From contig JAVMKO010000001.1 in assembly GCA_032164245.1 (NCBI GenBank), positions 12,499,603 to 12,563,602 of the forward strand: a stretch of 64,000 bases of DNA, written 5' to 3'. This document shows, in pieces, positions 10,124 through 21,850 of the stretch (its first letter is position 1; every line of letters starts with the position of its first letter). The notes under the pieces were generated by a model, which saw only the letters and a list, made by a program, of their open reading frames with translations, did not search any database and had not been told where the DNA came from. This DNA comes from Sternotherus odoratus (taxonomy: Eukaryota > Chordata > Testudines > Kinosternidae). Made by a program: the position numbers and the translations under genes.

Positions 10124-13100
10124 CTGAGAGATGAAAATAGGAAGGGAAGTAATCTGAAGGTGCCATCACATTAAAAATATTGTACTGACAGTTTGAGAAA
10201 CAGATTCCTAGTAAATGCTGACTAAAGTATTATGTAGGACTAGTGATTAAGTCTTGAATGATGCATGTATTTATAACTGTATAAGGTATTTCTTTCTAAG
10301 CACAATCATAAGAGAAAATGCAACTGCAGAAAGAATTTTTTACTGGGAACACTTAAGAATTTCCACACGACACCGCCCAAGTAACGAAGTGTTACATCTC
10401 AAAATATCTTTGAAATTTCTTCAACTCCCCTGTACTACGTTTTTAAGGCTACATTAAAATGACACAAACATCTTAGATGCTGTACATAAAATGCCAGATG
10501 CCAGACATTATTGGATCTCTGCAGTCTGACTTCTAGTATTCTGGGAAATTTATCAAGAACTGTACAGACTGTTTAAGAAACACTTCAGAGCATGTAGTGA
10601 AAATTCCTACAACCTGTGTTAGGAACTGTCAATTCTCAACTCATGGAACTACATCAAACAAAACCACAATAATTGTTTGTTTGTTTTTTGCTGTTACTGT
10701 GATTTATTATAAAATGAAACTCTCTCAGTACATTTCATAATTCTGGATAAAACATTTAGCCTGTAAGAGATTCTTGATTTTTGTTTCCCTACTAAAGCCC
10801 TGAGATCCTGCATTTGAGTATGTATGTGCAAATCCTGCACCCCTCCCAAAGCAGTCACCTAATGTCCCTATTTTACTGTAGAGAGGAATCCTTCTAAGGG
10901 TCCCAGCTAATCTTACCATCTTCTCAGTTGACAGACTCATTGTCTCCATCCCTGTTAAGTCTCCTTTGTCTCCTAGTTTTTGTTTTATATTATTTTGACT
11001 AGACAACCAACTCACCAATGCTCTCATTTCTTCAACTTGTTTTTTTCTCTTAGTTATATTGTCTCCTTTAAATAATTACAAGTGTATTTAAATTTTGGTT
11101 TGAATAATTTTGGATTATCCTAGACCCTGCTATTACTTCACTAAATATTCTGTGATATAATTTCAATTCTCCTTTATGGAATCAGACCCCATTACACATT
11201 ATCAGATCAGAAAATTCAGTAGGTATATTTAATCTTACAATTTAGTCTTAGAAATAGTTAAATTATTAATAAACGACGTGAGAATTTAGTAGGACTCTGA
11301 AAAATGGAAAAACAGGGTAATTTATTTTTATTTTTGAAAAAAACTCTTGCTAAAGCTAAGCCATCCACTAGTAAAATGGACAAGCTGCTAACACATAGTA
11401 CTCTTTCATACATTCTTTAAAATTTTTCATTAATCCACAATACTCATGGGGATTGTGGTTTAAGTTAGCAGAGAACGATATTGATGCTAGCCTTGCCCAA
11501 CACAGAAAGATTTCAGCCAATGGTTTTTCAAAAAGATACCTTTCAAAACTGATGTAGTCAATATACAGTAACTTATTCATAGTTTAAACTATACGACCCA
11601 TGCACTTAGGATCTACAGTTAGGTTAGTTATTTTGGAGTGCAAAGAAAGAACTAATTTCCATTCTCCTAGAACTTTGAGTAGCTCATTTTGTTTCTTATT
11701 ACTGCAACCAATATTTCAATCTACCCCAGCAAGTTTGGGGCTCATTTTCATAACTGTGGAGACTTGAGCTGGGGACAATTTTTTGTAGCAAGAGAGATTT
11801 TTGGTTCTATGGGCCATCATGAGCACATTAAATTGGGGCTTCAACATTTCTCTACTTGAATGCTTATATTAAACAATGCAATATTTCATAGAAGAGGATC
11901 CAGTACGTCCTTGAATTAAAAAACAAAAACATTCTTAGACGAGGTGCTCAGATACAGCCTTAATGTGGGCCATATAAGGTACTTAGATCAAACTCAATTT
12001 AGTTGCTCATTCAGTAGCACCTTTAAAAATAACAATGGTGATCTGCCTGTCTGGTGCCAGAATGAACATAAAGGAATGCCTTTCCCCAAAACTGGCTCAC
12101 TCACGCTCCAGGAATAAGGCGATCCCACTACTGTACTGGATGCAATGGATCTACAGAAAATGGTTCAGAGGGTGGAAATTACTTTGAATTACAACAGAAA
12201 CTTCTGTGCATATTTGAAAGGAATATATTAAAATACATATAATTAGTCATAATTTGCCTTTTTGGGTGAGTTAGTGATCATGAAAGCAGAAGTTTAGATC
12301 ATGCCATGAGGAAGGGAAAAAAATTCACTTAAAATGGTTTTCATTCCAAATTTGTTTTTTCTCTGATTACCATAACATATACAAGTCAAAGTCTGATATT
12401 AATACTAAATTATATTTTAAGAATTTTAATTAAATCAATAGCACTGTGAACAAAATGTAAATTCCTCTGAAAAATAAAAATCAATGCATAATTTCTCCAT
12501 ATATTGGCCCTTAAATTAAAGGATTATTTTGAAAACTGAACTGATTTAACTAGAAGTAGTGTGGATCAAGTTCTTTCCTATAAATTAACACTTGTAACTA
12601 AAAATATCCACAAAGAAGCCTCTAGTAAAACAGGGCTTCCAATTAGAAATTTAAAATTATAAAATAAATCCATTCAACGGCTGAATACAGTAACAGTGAA
12701 TGGCACTGCTTAAAGACTTTTTTTTTTTTTTTTGGGTAGTAAATGCATCACTGTCCGAGTGTTTCTAGATATAAACATTAAGGACCATTTCGTCAATTGA
12801 GCAGTGGAGTCCCCATGGTCTGGTGTTTGCTCCCGATGCGAACTAATTTCAACACAGGTAACTTTACAGTGTTTCATAAATGTACAACACTGTAGTTGGA
12901 GCAAGAACAGGTCTACCTTTTAGTAACTCACAAATGCAGCACTACTTTCCATATGCTCTTTAAAGAAAGCAGTCTAAGAATCCAGTTTAATAGAAGCATA
13001 AAGAGAACAGAAGTAGTGTTTCTATGTAGCATAAGTAAGGGAGTCACATTCTCATTGAGTAATTTCCTCCACTGAAAACTGTGAGCCTATTTATGAGCAT

Positions 13101-14250
13101 TCCAAGGAAAATAGAAAAGATTCAAAATGTTTGACAGTCAGCTTTCTAGAAATAGAGCTGTGGTCAATAAACAGAATAGCAAACAGGTTGCCTTGTTTTA
13201 CTGTAGTTCCAGACTATTCCAGTTCGACAAGAATTGCTATCGTCATGCCTCACACAAGAGTAAGCTAACAAGCGTCTTGGAAAATACAGGACTATACTGA
13301 ACCTTTTCAACCCAATGAATAAAGAATACTGTAATTCCACATGACACAACTGTCATTTCTTTCTCTTATGCAGACCACCAGTAGCAGTTCCTTGATGACT
13401 TTTAACCAGCAGAACTTTCATGCATCCTATAGAGAAGGAATTTCTTCCAGAAAGCCACTCTGTCAACCACCTCCTAAAGTCTCTTCGACTCATTAAAGTC
13501 TCTTAAAGAGTGACTTAGTTTGTCTCCAGATCTGCATGCTACTTGCTATATATTCCACAAGTTCAAGCAATAGTATTTCTTTGACTTTATTTCTGTAATA
13601 CATCATTGTTAAAGACGCTGTTAATCTCTCTCTACAAAGCAAACATTGGAACACTCATGACACTTTGTAGGCCTAATCTCAAAGAGAAAGATACTACTTG
13701 GTCAAGTTTACCTTTCCTAGAGTGCTGAAAAAAATGCCCAAAGCACCATTTTCCTCATCTATTTAAGTATTCACTGGAGACAGGCTAACACCACACTTCT
13801 ATGGATGAAAAGAACCGTATATTTCAAAGCTCTTCCAATAGGTGGTTAGTAAATAATTTTATTTCCATTTTATGGAATGGTGTAAATGAGGGTCGGAGAT
13901 ATTTCGTGAATTGCCAAAGGTGGCATAGCAAGTCAGGGACGTTATAAAGATCTCGACACCCATCCCTATGCTTAGTCCACTCAAGCCCAGCTACTCTTCT
14001 ATATGCACTCATGACTGTGCCTATGGAGATACAAACAAATATACTAACACTCTGCATTTCTTCAGTGTCTTTCCTTGACGAGCATCAAGATGGTTTTCAA
14101 CCAATTTAAGATTCAACTGCTATAAAGCAGGTAATGCAGAAAGGAAACTGAATGAAAGGGGTCAAGGGAATTGTCTAAGATCACATGTCAAGACAGGCCT
14201 TGGCTGGGCTTGCAAGTTAGAGCACATTAAAGCCGCCCTGTGCACTCTAG

Positions 14251-14541
14251 GGGCTGGTCTTCACTATCTGCCGGATCGGTGGGTAGCGATCGATCTGTTA
14301 GCGAAGCGATCGATTTCTTGCGTCCTGAAAAATCGCTCGCTCGCGGCGTCCCCGTTGACTCTGGAACTCCAGCTTGCCAGAAGGCGCAAGCTGGATTCGA
14401 CGGGGGAGCGCGCCGCCGACTGCCGCCGCCATGAGGACGGCAGGTAAGTCGGCTGCAGATACGCAAACTTCAGCTACATGATTCACGTAGATGAAGTTGC
14501 GTATCTGCAGTCGATCCCTCCCCCATAGTGAAGACCAGACC
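14251..14541. mobile_element. MITE with internal hairpin
   Basis: Inverted ends GGGCTGGTCTTCACTAT and ATAGTGAAGACCAGACC, each bordered by TA (TAG left, TAA right), suggest a mariner-type or related DNA transposon. It contains a near-perfect hairpin (about 14452-14507) whose arms start GCAGATACGCAA and end TTGCGTATCTGC, and repeated GCGATCGATC motifs near 14286 and 14306. Confidence 0.7.
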
Positions 14542-14560
14542 TAACTCACTCCCCATCCTC

Positions 14561-15400
14561 ACTGGCAAGACATGTAGAGTGCTCTGACTCCATGGCTAGA
14601 GTGCTCCTGGTAATCCACCTCAGCGAGAGGAATAATGTGATGAGTCTTGGCTGAGACACCACAGCGTCAGGGTGAACGAGGTGTTGCATTCCTGTGCTCT
14701 GATTGACCTCTGGAAACATCCCATAATCCCCCTAAGCCAAGTGGCCACTCTTCATTATTTTGGAATTGGCTGCAGGAATGCAGCTATGCCCTATTAAAGC
14801 TCTGTTTCGGATAGCCAACATGCTTATCTGCCCCGGGGCAAAGCGACCATTACAAAGGAATGCTTTCAGAGAATGAGAGGAGGATAGGGGGGTCTGAATT
14901 TTCAAGACAGTGTGCTGATACATTCTCAGCACCCCAAAAACCCACTCTCTCTTCCCCCACATACACACAACACTCCCTGACACATTCAACTCCACCTCAC
15001 CCATCCATGCCAATGCACTTACAGGTGTCAGTGTGGACAGACTGCAGTTTTCCCTCAGAGCATGGCTACACTTGCAGATGTAGAGCGCTTTAAGTTAAAC
15101 CAGCCCTCGGACAGTGCAGTAGGGAAAGCACTGCAGTCTGTCCACACTGACAGCTACAAGTGCACTGGGGTGGCCACATTTGCGGCACTTGCAGTCGCAT
15201 TGGAAGCGGTGCATTATGGGCATCTATCCCAGCATTCAAGTGGCTGTAACGTGCTTTTCAAATGCAGGGATGGGGGAGTGGGGGGAGTGGAGTGTGACAG
15301 GGAGTGTGGTGTGTGTATGTGGGGGGAGAGTCAGAGCGCTCTACATGCCTTGCCAGTGTGGACATGGAGTTCGTTAGAGCGCACCCTGTAGTAACCAAAC
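14561..15400. repeat. Foldback / palindromic repeat complex
   Basis: Two separate inverted pairs were read: 14561-14588 (ACTGGCAAGACATGTAGAGT...) with 15331-15357, and 14944-15000 (CCCCCACATACACACAACAC...) with 15278-15332. Between them, GCAGTCTGTCCACACTGACA at about 15132 is the inverse of TGTCAGTGTGGACAGACTGC at about 15026. This is a palindromic DNA element, probably with a second one inside. No transposase frame. Confidence 0.65.
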
Positions 15401-15882
15401 ACTGTCACCTCCCCTTTTCAACTGGACTTTCCAGTTGAAAACGGGGCACCTGCCCACCCTACTTGTTCTACAAATTCAGTATTTTTGACTGTAAAGGGTC
15501 CCATATACCTCAAAGGAGTCCAGGCACTATAACCTGGAATGTAGAATGGATATGCTTGTGTGTGATGAGCTACTCAGCCACCAGGACTGCTGGATGCACT
15601 AAATACCGTATCAATGCAGCCAAAAGTTCAGTATACTGACAAAGTTGGAGTTGGTGGATTTCCTTTTCCTTTTATACCAGTCATCATAAATAAAAAGCAT
15701 AGTCACCTTCATGTTTAGAGTTTCTTTAGGTACATCAAATTAGTGTTACCCAGAATCAGAACAGGTCAGAAAATGCAGAAAAAGGTTACAAAACACCTGA
15801 GGGTTAATGAAAATAAATAAATAATAATGATGACAGTGTAAGAGACATGAACAACTAGCTTTGCTGATTTATTATTTCTTAC

Positions 15883-16066
15883 CTAGTTTTATTAAGAATT
15901 CTCGTTCCAAGTCTTGTACCTGCCTGACAGATTCTTCCAGAGAATTGCAAAGTTTTATCTTTGGTCTCAGCAGTTCTAGTGTATCACTGATCATATAGTC
16001 AATGTCAATAGGAAATGGATGGTCTTTTGTCCAAACATCTAAATTCTTCTTCCACCAAACATATCT
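15883..16066 (-). CDS. UPF2: UPF2 coding exon, window exon 11 of 15 (end of MIF4G-3)
   Basis: 184 nt; acceptor TTTCAG, donor GTAAGA. It encodes RYVWWKKNLDVWTKDHPFPI then DIDYMISDTLELLRPKIKLC and a closing helix VRQVQDLEREFLIKL. It completes MIF4G-3 and leaves one base of a Gly codon for exon 12, 5.8 kb away. Confidence 0.97.
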
Positions 16067-18451
16067 CTGAAATCCAAAACATCCACATGTTATATAAGTA
16101 CTGTACTTCATGTTCACTGAAGCTATTTTACCAAGAAAAAAAGACATTACCAAAACATTAAAGAAAATGTAGAGGCATACAAGTCACTAAAACTAAAGTA
16201 ATGTATCTTGCTAAAACAGTTTGAAACAATTCAAACAAAATCCCTAAAATAAAAAAAAATACGGGATTTTAGGATGACAATCCAGATTTTAAATTACATA
16301 ACCAAATAAATCATCTATGACAACTGACAATATTATAAAAAATAGATACTGAATGTAAATAACCTTTTTAGGGGAAGATTCTTTTAATGAGTTATGGGCA
16401 CCTACCTGCCCTTTGTGCATTGCAAAATCCCCTTTTAATTTTTGTACAAATGCAGCCATACAAATCATATTTATTTTTAAAAGGGAAGACATTTGTCACA
16501 AAAATGCTAATATAAAAATTTCAGGTACTAGTGGGTGATGCTTCTATCAAACATATCATCGTATTATGGAGATCTCTAGAGCAAACCAGCACTACACATT
16601 CATCTGTAAGATGCACAGTAAATTCTACCCTTATTTATACAAGTGTATTTAAGGGCAGAATGAGAGAACAATGAGGTTGTACAGGTGCAACTGAAGGCAG
16701 AGTATGATCAGCAGAACCTTTATTAATGGTGGTGATGTTCAAACCAGAAAGAACTCAGTCTGACTTTCAGATTTTCAGGACTAACAGCAATTACGGAAAA
16801 ACATCTTTTTAATTTTTAGACTGATCAAATTTGATATGTATTTACTGAGATACAAACATGGAACCCCATAATATTTTAAATCATCACTTCTTTAGTTTAA
16901 CCACAAGGAACTGAGAGTTAGTATATATGCCAATTAGGGGTGTCAATTAATTGCAGTTAACTAATCTGACTAACAAAAAAATGAATCGCAATTAAAAAAA
17001 TTAATCACACTTAAGCACAGTTTTAATCACTGTTAAACAATAGAATACCAATTGAAATTTATTAAATATTTTGAATGTTTTTCTACATTTCTACATCTAC
17101 CATCTATATATATGGTATTCTGTGTTGTAACTGAAATCAAAGTGTTTATAATTTTTATTACAAATATTTGTGCTGTAAAAATTACAAGAGAAATAGTATT
17201 TTTCAATTCACCTCACACGAGTACTGTAGTGCAATCTCTTTGTTGTGGAAGTGCAACTTACAAATATAGACTTTTTTGTTACATTACTGCACTCAAAAAT
17301 AAAACAATGTAAAATTTCAGAGCAAGGCCATTCAGTCCTACTTCTTGTTCAACCAATCACTAAGACAAAAAAGTTTGTTTACATTTACAGGAGACAATGC
17401 TGCCCTCCTTTTATTTCCAATATTGCCATAAAGTGAGAACAGGCATTTGCATGGCATGCTTGTAGCTGGCATTGCAAGGTATTTATATGCCAGATATTCT
17501 AACCTTCGTATGCTCCTTCATGCTTCAGCCACCATTCCAGAGGACATGCTTTCATGGTGACATCACTCGTCAAAAAAGTAATGTGTTAATTAAATTTGTG
17601 ACAACTCTTTGGGGGAGAATTGTAAGTTCCCCGCTCTGCTTTACCTGCACATTCTGCCATATATTTCGTGTGTTATAGAAGTCTCATATGACCCAGCACA
17701 TGTTGTTCATTTTAAGAATATTCACTGCAGATTTGACAAAACGAAAAGAAAGTACCAATGTGAGATTTTTAAAGCTGCAGCACTTGACCCAAGGTTTAAG
17801 GATCTGAAGTGCCTTCCAAAATCTGAGAAGGAGGAGACGTGGAGCATGCGTTCAGAAGTCTTAAAAGAAAAACACGCCGATGCAGAAACTACAGAACCCA
17901 AACCACCAAAAAAATAAAATCAACCTTCTGCTGGTGGCATCTGACTCAGATAATGAAAATGAACATGCGTTGATCCACACTGCTTTGGACTGTTATCAAG
18001 CAGAACCTGTCATCAGCATGGACGCATGTCCCCTGGAATGATGGTTGAAGCATGAAGGGACATATGAATCTTTAGAGCATCAGGCACGTAAACATCTTGC
18101 GATGCCGGCTACAACAGTGCCATGAGAATGCCTATTCTCACGTTTCATCATGCCATGGTTACTTCATGAACATCAGAAAGGATTTAAAAAATCATTACAG
18201 AGCTCGTAGAATTCACACTCAGGCCTCAATTCACCGAAGTATTTAAGCATGTGCTTACTCCCCGGGAAGTCTACAGGACTGCTCATGTGCTTAAATTTAA
18301 ACACATTTAAATGCTTTTCTGAATCGGAGCCCAAATGATAAAAATTTAAGTGTACAGATTTCTAGATACTATATAGATAAATTTTTAGGAGCATGTGAAG
18401 ATACACCCACCACGCAAAGTTAATTTTAAACACAGTTATGTTTATTAATAC
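16067..18451. other. UPF2 intron between window exons 10 and 11
   Basis: 2.4 kb. 16067-16935 shows no recognised element; the centre is the hAT relic at 16936-18150. A segment at about 18190-18330 (TTTAAGCATGTGCTTAC, GTGCTTAAATTTAAACAC) is a recurrent motif also seen near 22735-22845 and 35925-35960 and is probably an old interspersed repeat. Confidence 0.7.
16936..18150 (+). mobile_element. hAT transposon relic with transposase C-terminal remnant
   Basis: It starts with GGGTGTCAATTAATTGCAGT, the end of an abundant turtle hAT family. After about 600 bp of noncoding sequence, 17700-18150 carries broken frames resembling a hAT transposase C-terminus: ALDPRFKDLKCLPKSEKEE, then further on a Trp/Lys-His-Glu-Gly-Thr-Tyr block and ATTVP, part of the hAT dimerisation domain. 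Similarity ends before the expected last part of that domain, and the inverted right end is missing, so this copy is 3'-truncated and dead. Confidence 0.7.
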
Positions 18452-18727
18452 CTGAAAGTACACAAGGAAGCAATCAAGCTTCCGTTTGCTGGAACCTCTG
18501 TCAAAATATTGCCCACAGGTATCAAGGATGGTGCAGACCAGTCTAATTCGGAAAAGATGTTCTGGAGGGTCCAGTGGACTAGCAGTACCATCAGGGTTCA
18601 CACCAAATGATGTAAATGAATAAAGAGTTCGAAATATTACAGCTGACTCCACCATTCGGTAATTGTAGAGTTCTCCCAAGAACTTGGCACTACTGATCCG
18701 TCGCTGATTAAACTTTGGCTGGTTAAC
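18452..18727 (-). CDS. UPF2: UPF2 coding exon, window exon 10 of 15 (MIF4G-3)
   Basis: 276 nt, 92 codons, the longest exon here; acceptor TTTAAG, donor GTATTA. It encodes VNQPKFNQRRISSAKFLGEL, YNYRMVESAVIFRTLYSFTS and EHLFRIRLVCTILDTCGQYF, ending KRKLDCFLVYFQ. These helices make the UPF3B-facing half of MIF4G-3. A short loop (NPDGTASPLDPP) differs from the mammalian form as I recall it, which fits a surface loop. Confidence 0.97.
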
Positions 18728-19079
18728 CTTAAACAAAATCCGACATTTACTCGTTTAGTGCAAGACACACATTTACTTTTATACCTGTGGACACAATAGG
18801 AATTACTATAAGGAGCCGTACAGTCTCCATTACAGAAATGTAAACTAAAAAAGTACGTTTTTACTTTAAATAATATTGTTAACTCCTTGATATAATTTGC
18901 TACAATAGAGCCCAAAGTAACTCTATGCTCTGTCTACATAACATATTACATATTTTAGCATACACAATATTGCAGATAGCCATAGAACCTGGTCAATCAA
19001 TACATATCATAAAGGAATATCATATCAAACATGATTTCATGTTTCTGATAAACAAATGAATTAACTTATATATATTTAC
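18728..19079. other. UPF2 intron between window exons 9 and 10
   Basis: 352 bp, the shortest intron here; AT-rich, with no repeat that I recognise. Confidence 0.85.
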
Positions 19080-19283
19080 CTCCATGCCTAGGCGAATATC
19101 CTCTAGGACTCCATCCACAACATGAATTCCAACATCCTCTTGGTAAAGCACCAACCCTGCTAAGAGGTTAGCTACACAGTGAATACTATTGTATTTCACA
19201 TTCCAGATGTTGATCATACAACATATAACATAATCTTTCACTTCAGGGTCCTGCCAGGGCAATTTGCGCATCTGTCTCAGGAC
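19080..19283 (-). CDS. UPF2: UPF2 coding exon, window exon 9 of 15 (MIF4G-3)
   Basis: 204 nt, 68 codons, phase 0 on both sides; acceptor GTTTAG, donor GTAAAT. It encodes VLRQMRKLPWQDPEVKDYVI, then CCMINIWNVKYNSIHCVANL and LVLYQEDVGIHVVDGVLEDI. This is the core of MIF4G-3, the UPF3B-binding domain, and almost invariant among vertebrates. Only 352 bp of intron separates it from exon 10. Confidence 0.97.
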
Positions 19284-20244
19284 CTAAACAAGATTTGTTA
19301 AACAAAATTAACAATTCAGTAGACAAAGTTGGGTGGATTTGTGTGTAAATGGAACCTGTTATACCTTGTAGTCATTACAAATGCCACCCCCAAGTAATAT
19401 TTGTGTCCTCTTTCTAAAGAAACACCCCCACCTATTAAGAAGTGGATTCATGAGTTACCCAAATGAAGTAAATCTAATGGATATATATCCCAAGCCATGG
19501 ATCCCTAATCTACACCCTACTGCATAAGAAGACAGGTGGTCCTCTCTATCTTGTCATCATCGAGGCACTCTCAGTTGTTCAGGAAGCCAGTAAGAAATCA
19601 TGTTACTGGGAGTAGAAAGATCTAGAACTAACTCACTACAAACCCCAAGACCATCTTCTTCTGGAAGGCTCAGGTAGAAGGAAGTACCACTTCATAAGTG
19701 AAGCTGGCACTTTGTCCCCTTTTTCCTAAAATCCATGGAAATTAGCTGATACTTGTAATGGGACTCAGCAGAGCAGAACTATAGTAATGGAATGGCACTG
19801 AAAAAATACGAAGATTAAAACAAAATTCTACATTTCTCTTGAACAAAGTAAACAGAGTCACAAGTTAAGTAAAGCTGATCTGAAACCAAACATGAACCTT
19901 AACATTTAATCTACGTATAGAAATTGTTTTAAATGTAGACAGTGAAGACTACACAATAAAAAGAAGTCTAATATACCCTGAACTTTTAGGGCTAGATTCT
20001 CAACTGGCATAAACTAGTGGAGTTTGATTGCTGCTAATGAAGCTTCACCAATTCACACCAGCTACAGATCTGATCCTTCATTTATATACGTTATTTATTT
20101 TGCCTAGTACTATTAACAGCATAAAGGGAGACAGAAACCCAGACCACTTATAAAAAGGAATCGAATATATTTGGTCTGACCAAAGAGGAAACACCTCTTC
20201 CAGATATTTTGGTACCGTATTCTCTCAGCACTGGATGTCTAACA

Positions 20245-20987
20245 CAGTGGTTCTCAACCAGGGGTACACGTACCCCTAGGGGTACGCAGAGGTCTTCCGG
20301 GGATACATCAACGCATTTAGATATTTGCCTAGTTTACAACAGGCTACATAAAAAGCACTAGCAAAATCTATACAAATTAAAATTTCATATTGACAATGAC
20401 TTATTTATACGGCTCTATATACTATACCAGGAGTGACCAATCTCCTGAGAAGCCAGAATTTAACAAAATATATTGCCGAAGAGCCACAGTAGTACGTCAG
20501 CAGCCCTCATCAGCTCCCTCCACCCCCGCCGTCCACCGTGCTGCTCACTCCGACAGCCCCGCCAATCAGCACCTCCCCCTCCCTCCCCGCACCTCCTGAT
20601 CAGCTATTTCGTGGCGGAGACGAGTTGAGCAGTGAGCACCACCTCTCCCCCGGCACACTGGAAAGTTGACACCTGTAGCTCCAGCCCCAGAGTCAGTGCC
20701 TATTCAAGGAGCCACATATACTGTGGCCTATACTCCGGAGCCACAGGTTGGCCACCCCTGTACTATACACTGAAATGGAATTACATATGTATATTCCAGC
20801 TAATTTTATAATGATATGGTAAAAATGAGGAAGTAAGCAATTGTCCAAATAGTATGCTAGGACACTTGTATTTTTGTGTCTGATTTTGTAAACAAGTAGT
20901 TTTTAAGTGAGGTGAAATTTGGGGATACACAACATAAATCAGACGCCTGAAAAGGGTACAGTAGTCTGGAAAGGTTGAGACCCACTA
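20245..20987. mobile_element. hAT-type MITE, split by a second MITE
   Basis: Inverted ends CAGTGGTTCTCAACC and GGTTGAGACCCACTA with a perfect 8-bp duplication GTCTAACA (20237-20244 and 20988-20995). Inside are the paired motifs GGGGTACACGTACCCCTAGG on the left and GGGGATACACAACATAAATC on the right. A second element occupies 20428-20760, so the net length is about 400 bp. Confidence 0.88.
20428..20760. mobile_element. Nested hAT-type MITE (CAGGGGTGGCCAA family)
   Basis: 333 bp with ends CAGGAGTGACCAA and TTGGCCACCCCTG and a perfect 8-bp duplication TACTATAC (20420-20427 and 20761-20768). The interior (GAGCCACAGTAGTACGTCAG, GGAGCCACATATACTGTGGC) belongs to the same family as 24504-24917 and 60429-60657. 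It must be younger than the element it splits. Confidence 0.9.
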
Positions 20988-21664
20988 GTCTAACAGACAT
21001 CCAAGGTTATACCCCCGAGATACTGTAGACTCTCCCTGAGCATATCTTAGAATAAGACTGGTGTACCCTTAGTGTTTGAGAGCCTCACCACCCAGTGTGA
21101 CTTGATGAGAAACAACATAGTGTTCTTTTCTGGGACTTGTATATTCTCAGACCTACTCCTCTTCTCTTCCTGGAAGACTAAAATCATAGCTGGAGCTCAA
21201 CCTGGAAATCCCCATCAACTCACCTTAAAATATCTTGCCTTGTTAGCATGCACATGCCTCTGATTTTAATAGCTCAGACAGTGTGCCGTCTCTAATAGAA
21301 TCCTGATCAAGGCATAGCAAGAAGCAGTTTCTCCTCTCCTGGGAGTATTCATTATTAATTTCAACCCTTCCCTCAGACACTTGCTGTGTTCTAACTTTCT
21401 TGGATCCTTTAAAATATATGTCAGATCTGGATAATTCAAAACCTCTTCCCATCTTTTCAACCTAAAATCATTTACATGAGTCAAGCAGAAGCCGCCTTTC
21501 CTAGCATTAGTGAACTAACAATTTATCCTTTCACTCTCAGGTTCTAAATGATTATCTATAATTAATGTTCTTGTAATAAATAATTTTAAAAATATAAAAA
21601 TGGAAGAGTTGTATCATGTCACAAGTACTGCCATCTACCACATCAAGATTTCACATGGATTCAC

Positions 21665-21850
21665 CTTCTCAGTGGTGACCTTGGAGAGATCCTTGTAAAG
21701 AAGCTTACGAATATACTCCTGCAGAGGTGGGCGTTTCTTCCTCACAGTTTTTTCAGCAGGAGGGGGATTACAGTAGTAATATGCGTTCTCCACCATTGTG
21801 ACATACCGTGCATCGAGATGCATTGCTTGTTTCTTTCTCATCATTTGTTC
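21665..21850 (-). CDS. UPF2: UPF2 coding exon, window exon 8 of 15 (MIF4G-2/MIF4G-3 junction)
   Basis: 186 nt, 62 codons, phase 0 on both sides; acceptor TTCTAG, donor GTGAAT. It begins EQMMRKKQAMHLDARYVTMV and includes ENAYYYCNPPP and a basic stretch (TVRKKRPPLQEYIRKLLYKD). It ends MIF4G-2 and starts MIF4G-3, whose conserved surface binds the UPF3B RNP domain. It is separated from exon 7 by a 9.2-kb intron full of repeats. Confidence 0.97.

Larger units (their letters stand above)
10124..15882. other. UPF2 intron between window exons 11 and 12
   Basis: 5.8 kb. From 10124 to 14250 I recognise no element beyond a T run at 12718-12733. Then come a palindromic MITE (14251-14541) and a foldback complex (14561-15400). 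15400-15882 is unassigned. Confidence 0.7.
19284..21664. other. UPF2 intron between window exons 8 and 9
   Basis: 2.4 kb carrying one MITE nested inside another (20245-20987). The flanks 19284-20236 and 20996-21664 hold nothing I can name. Confidence 0.75.
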
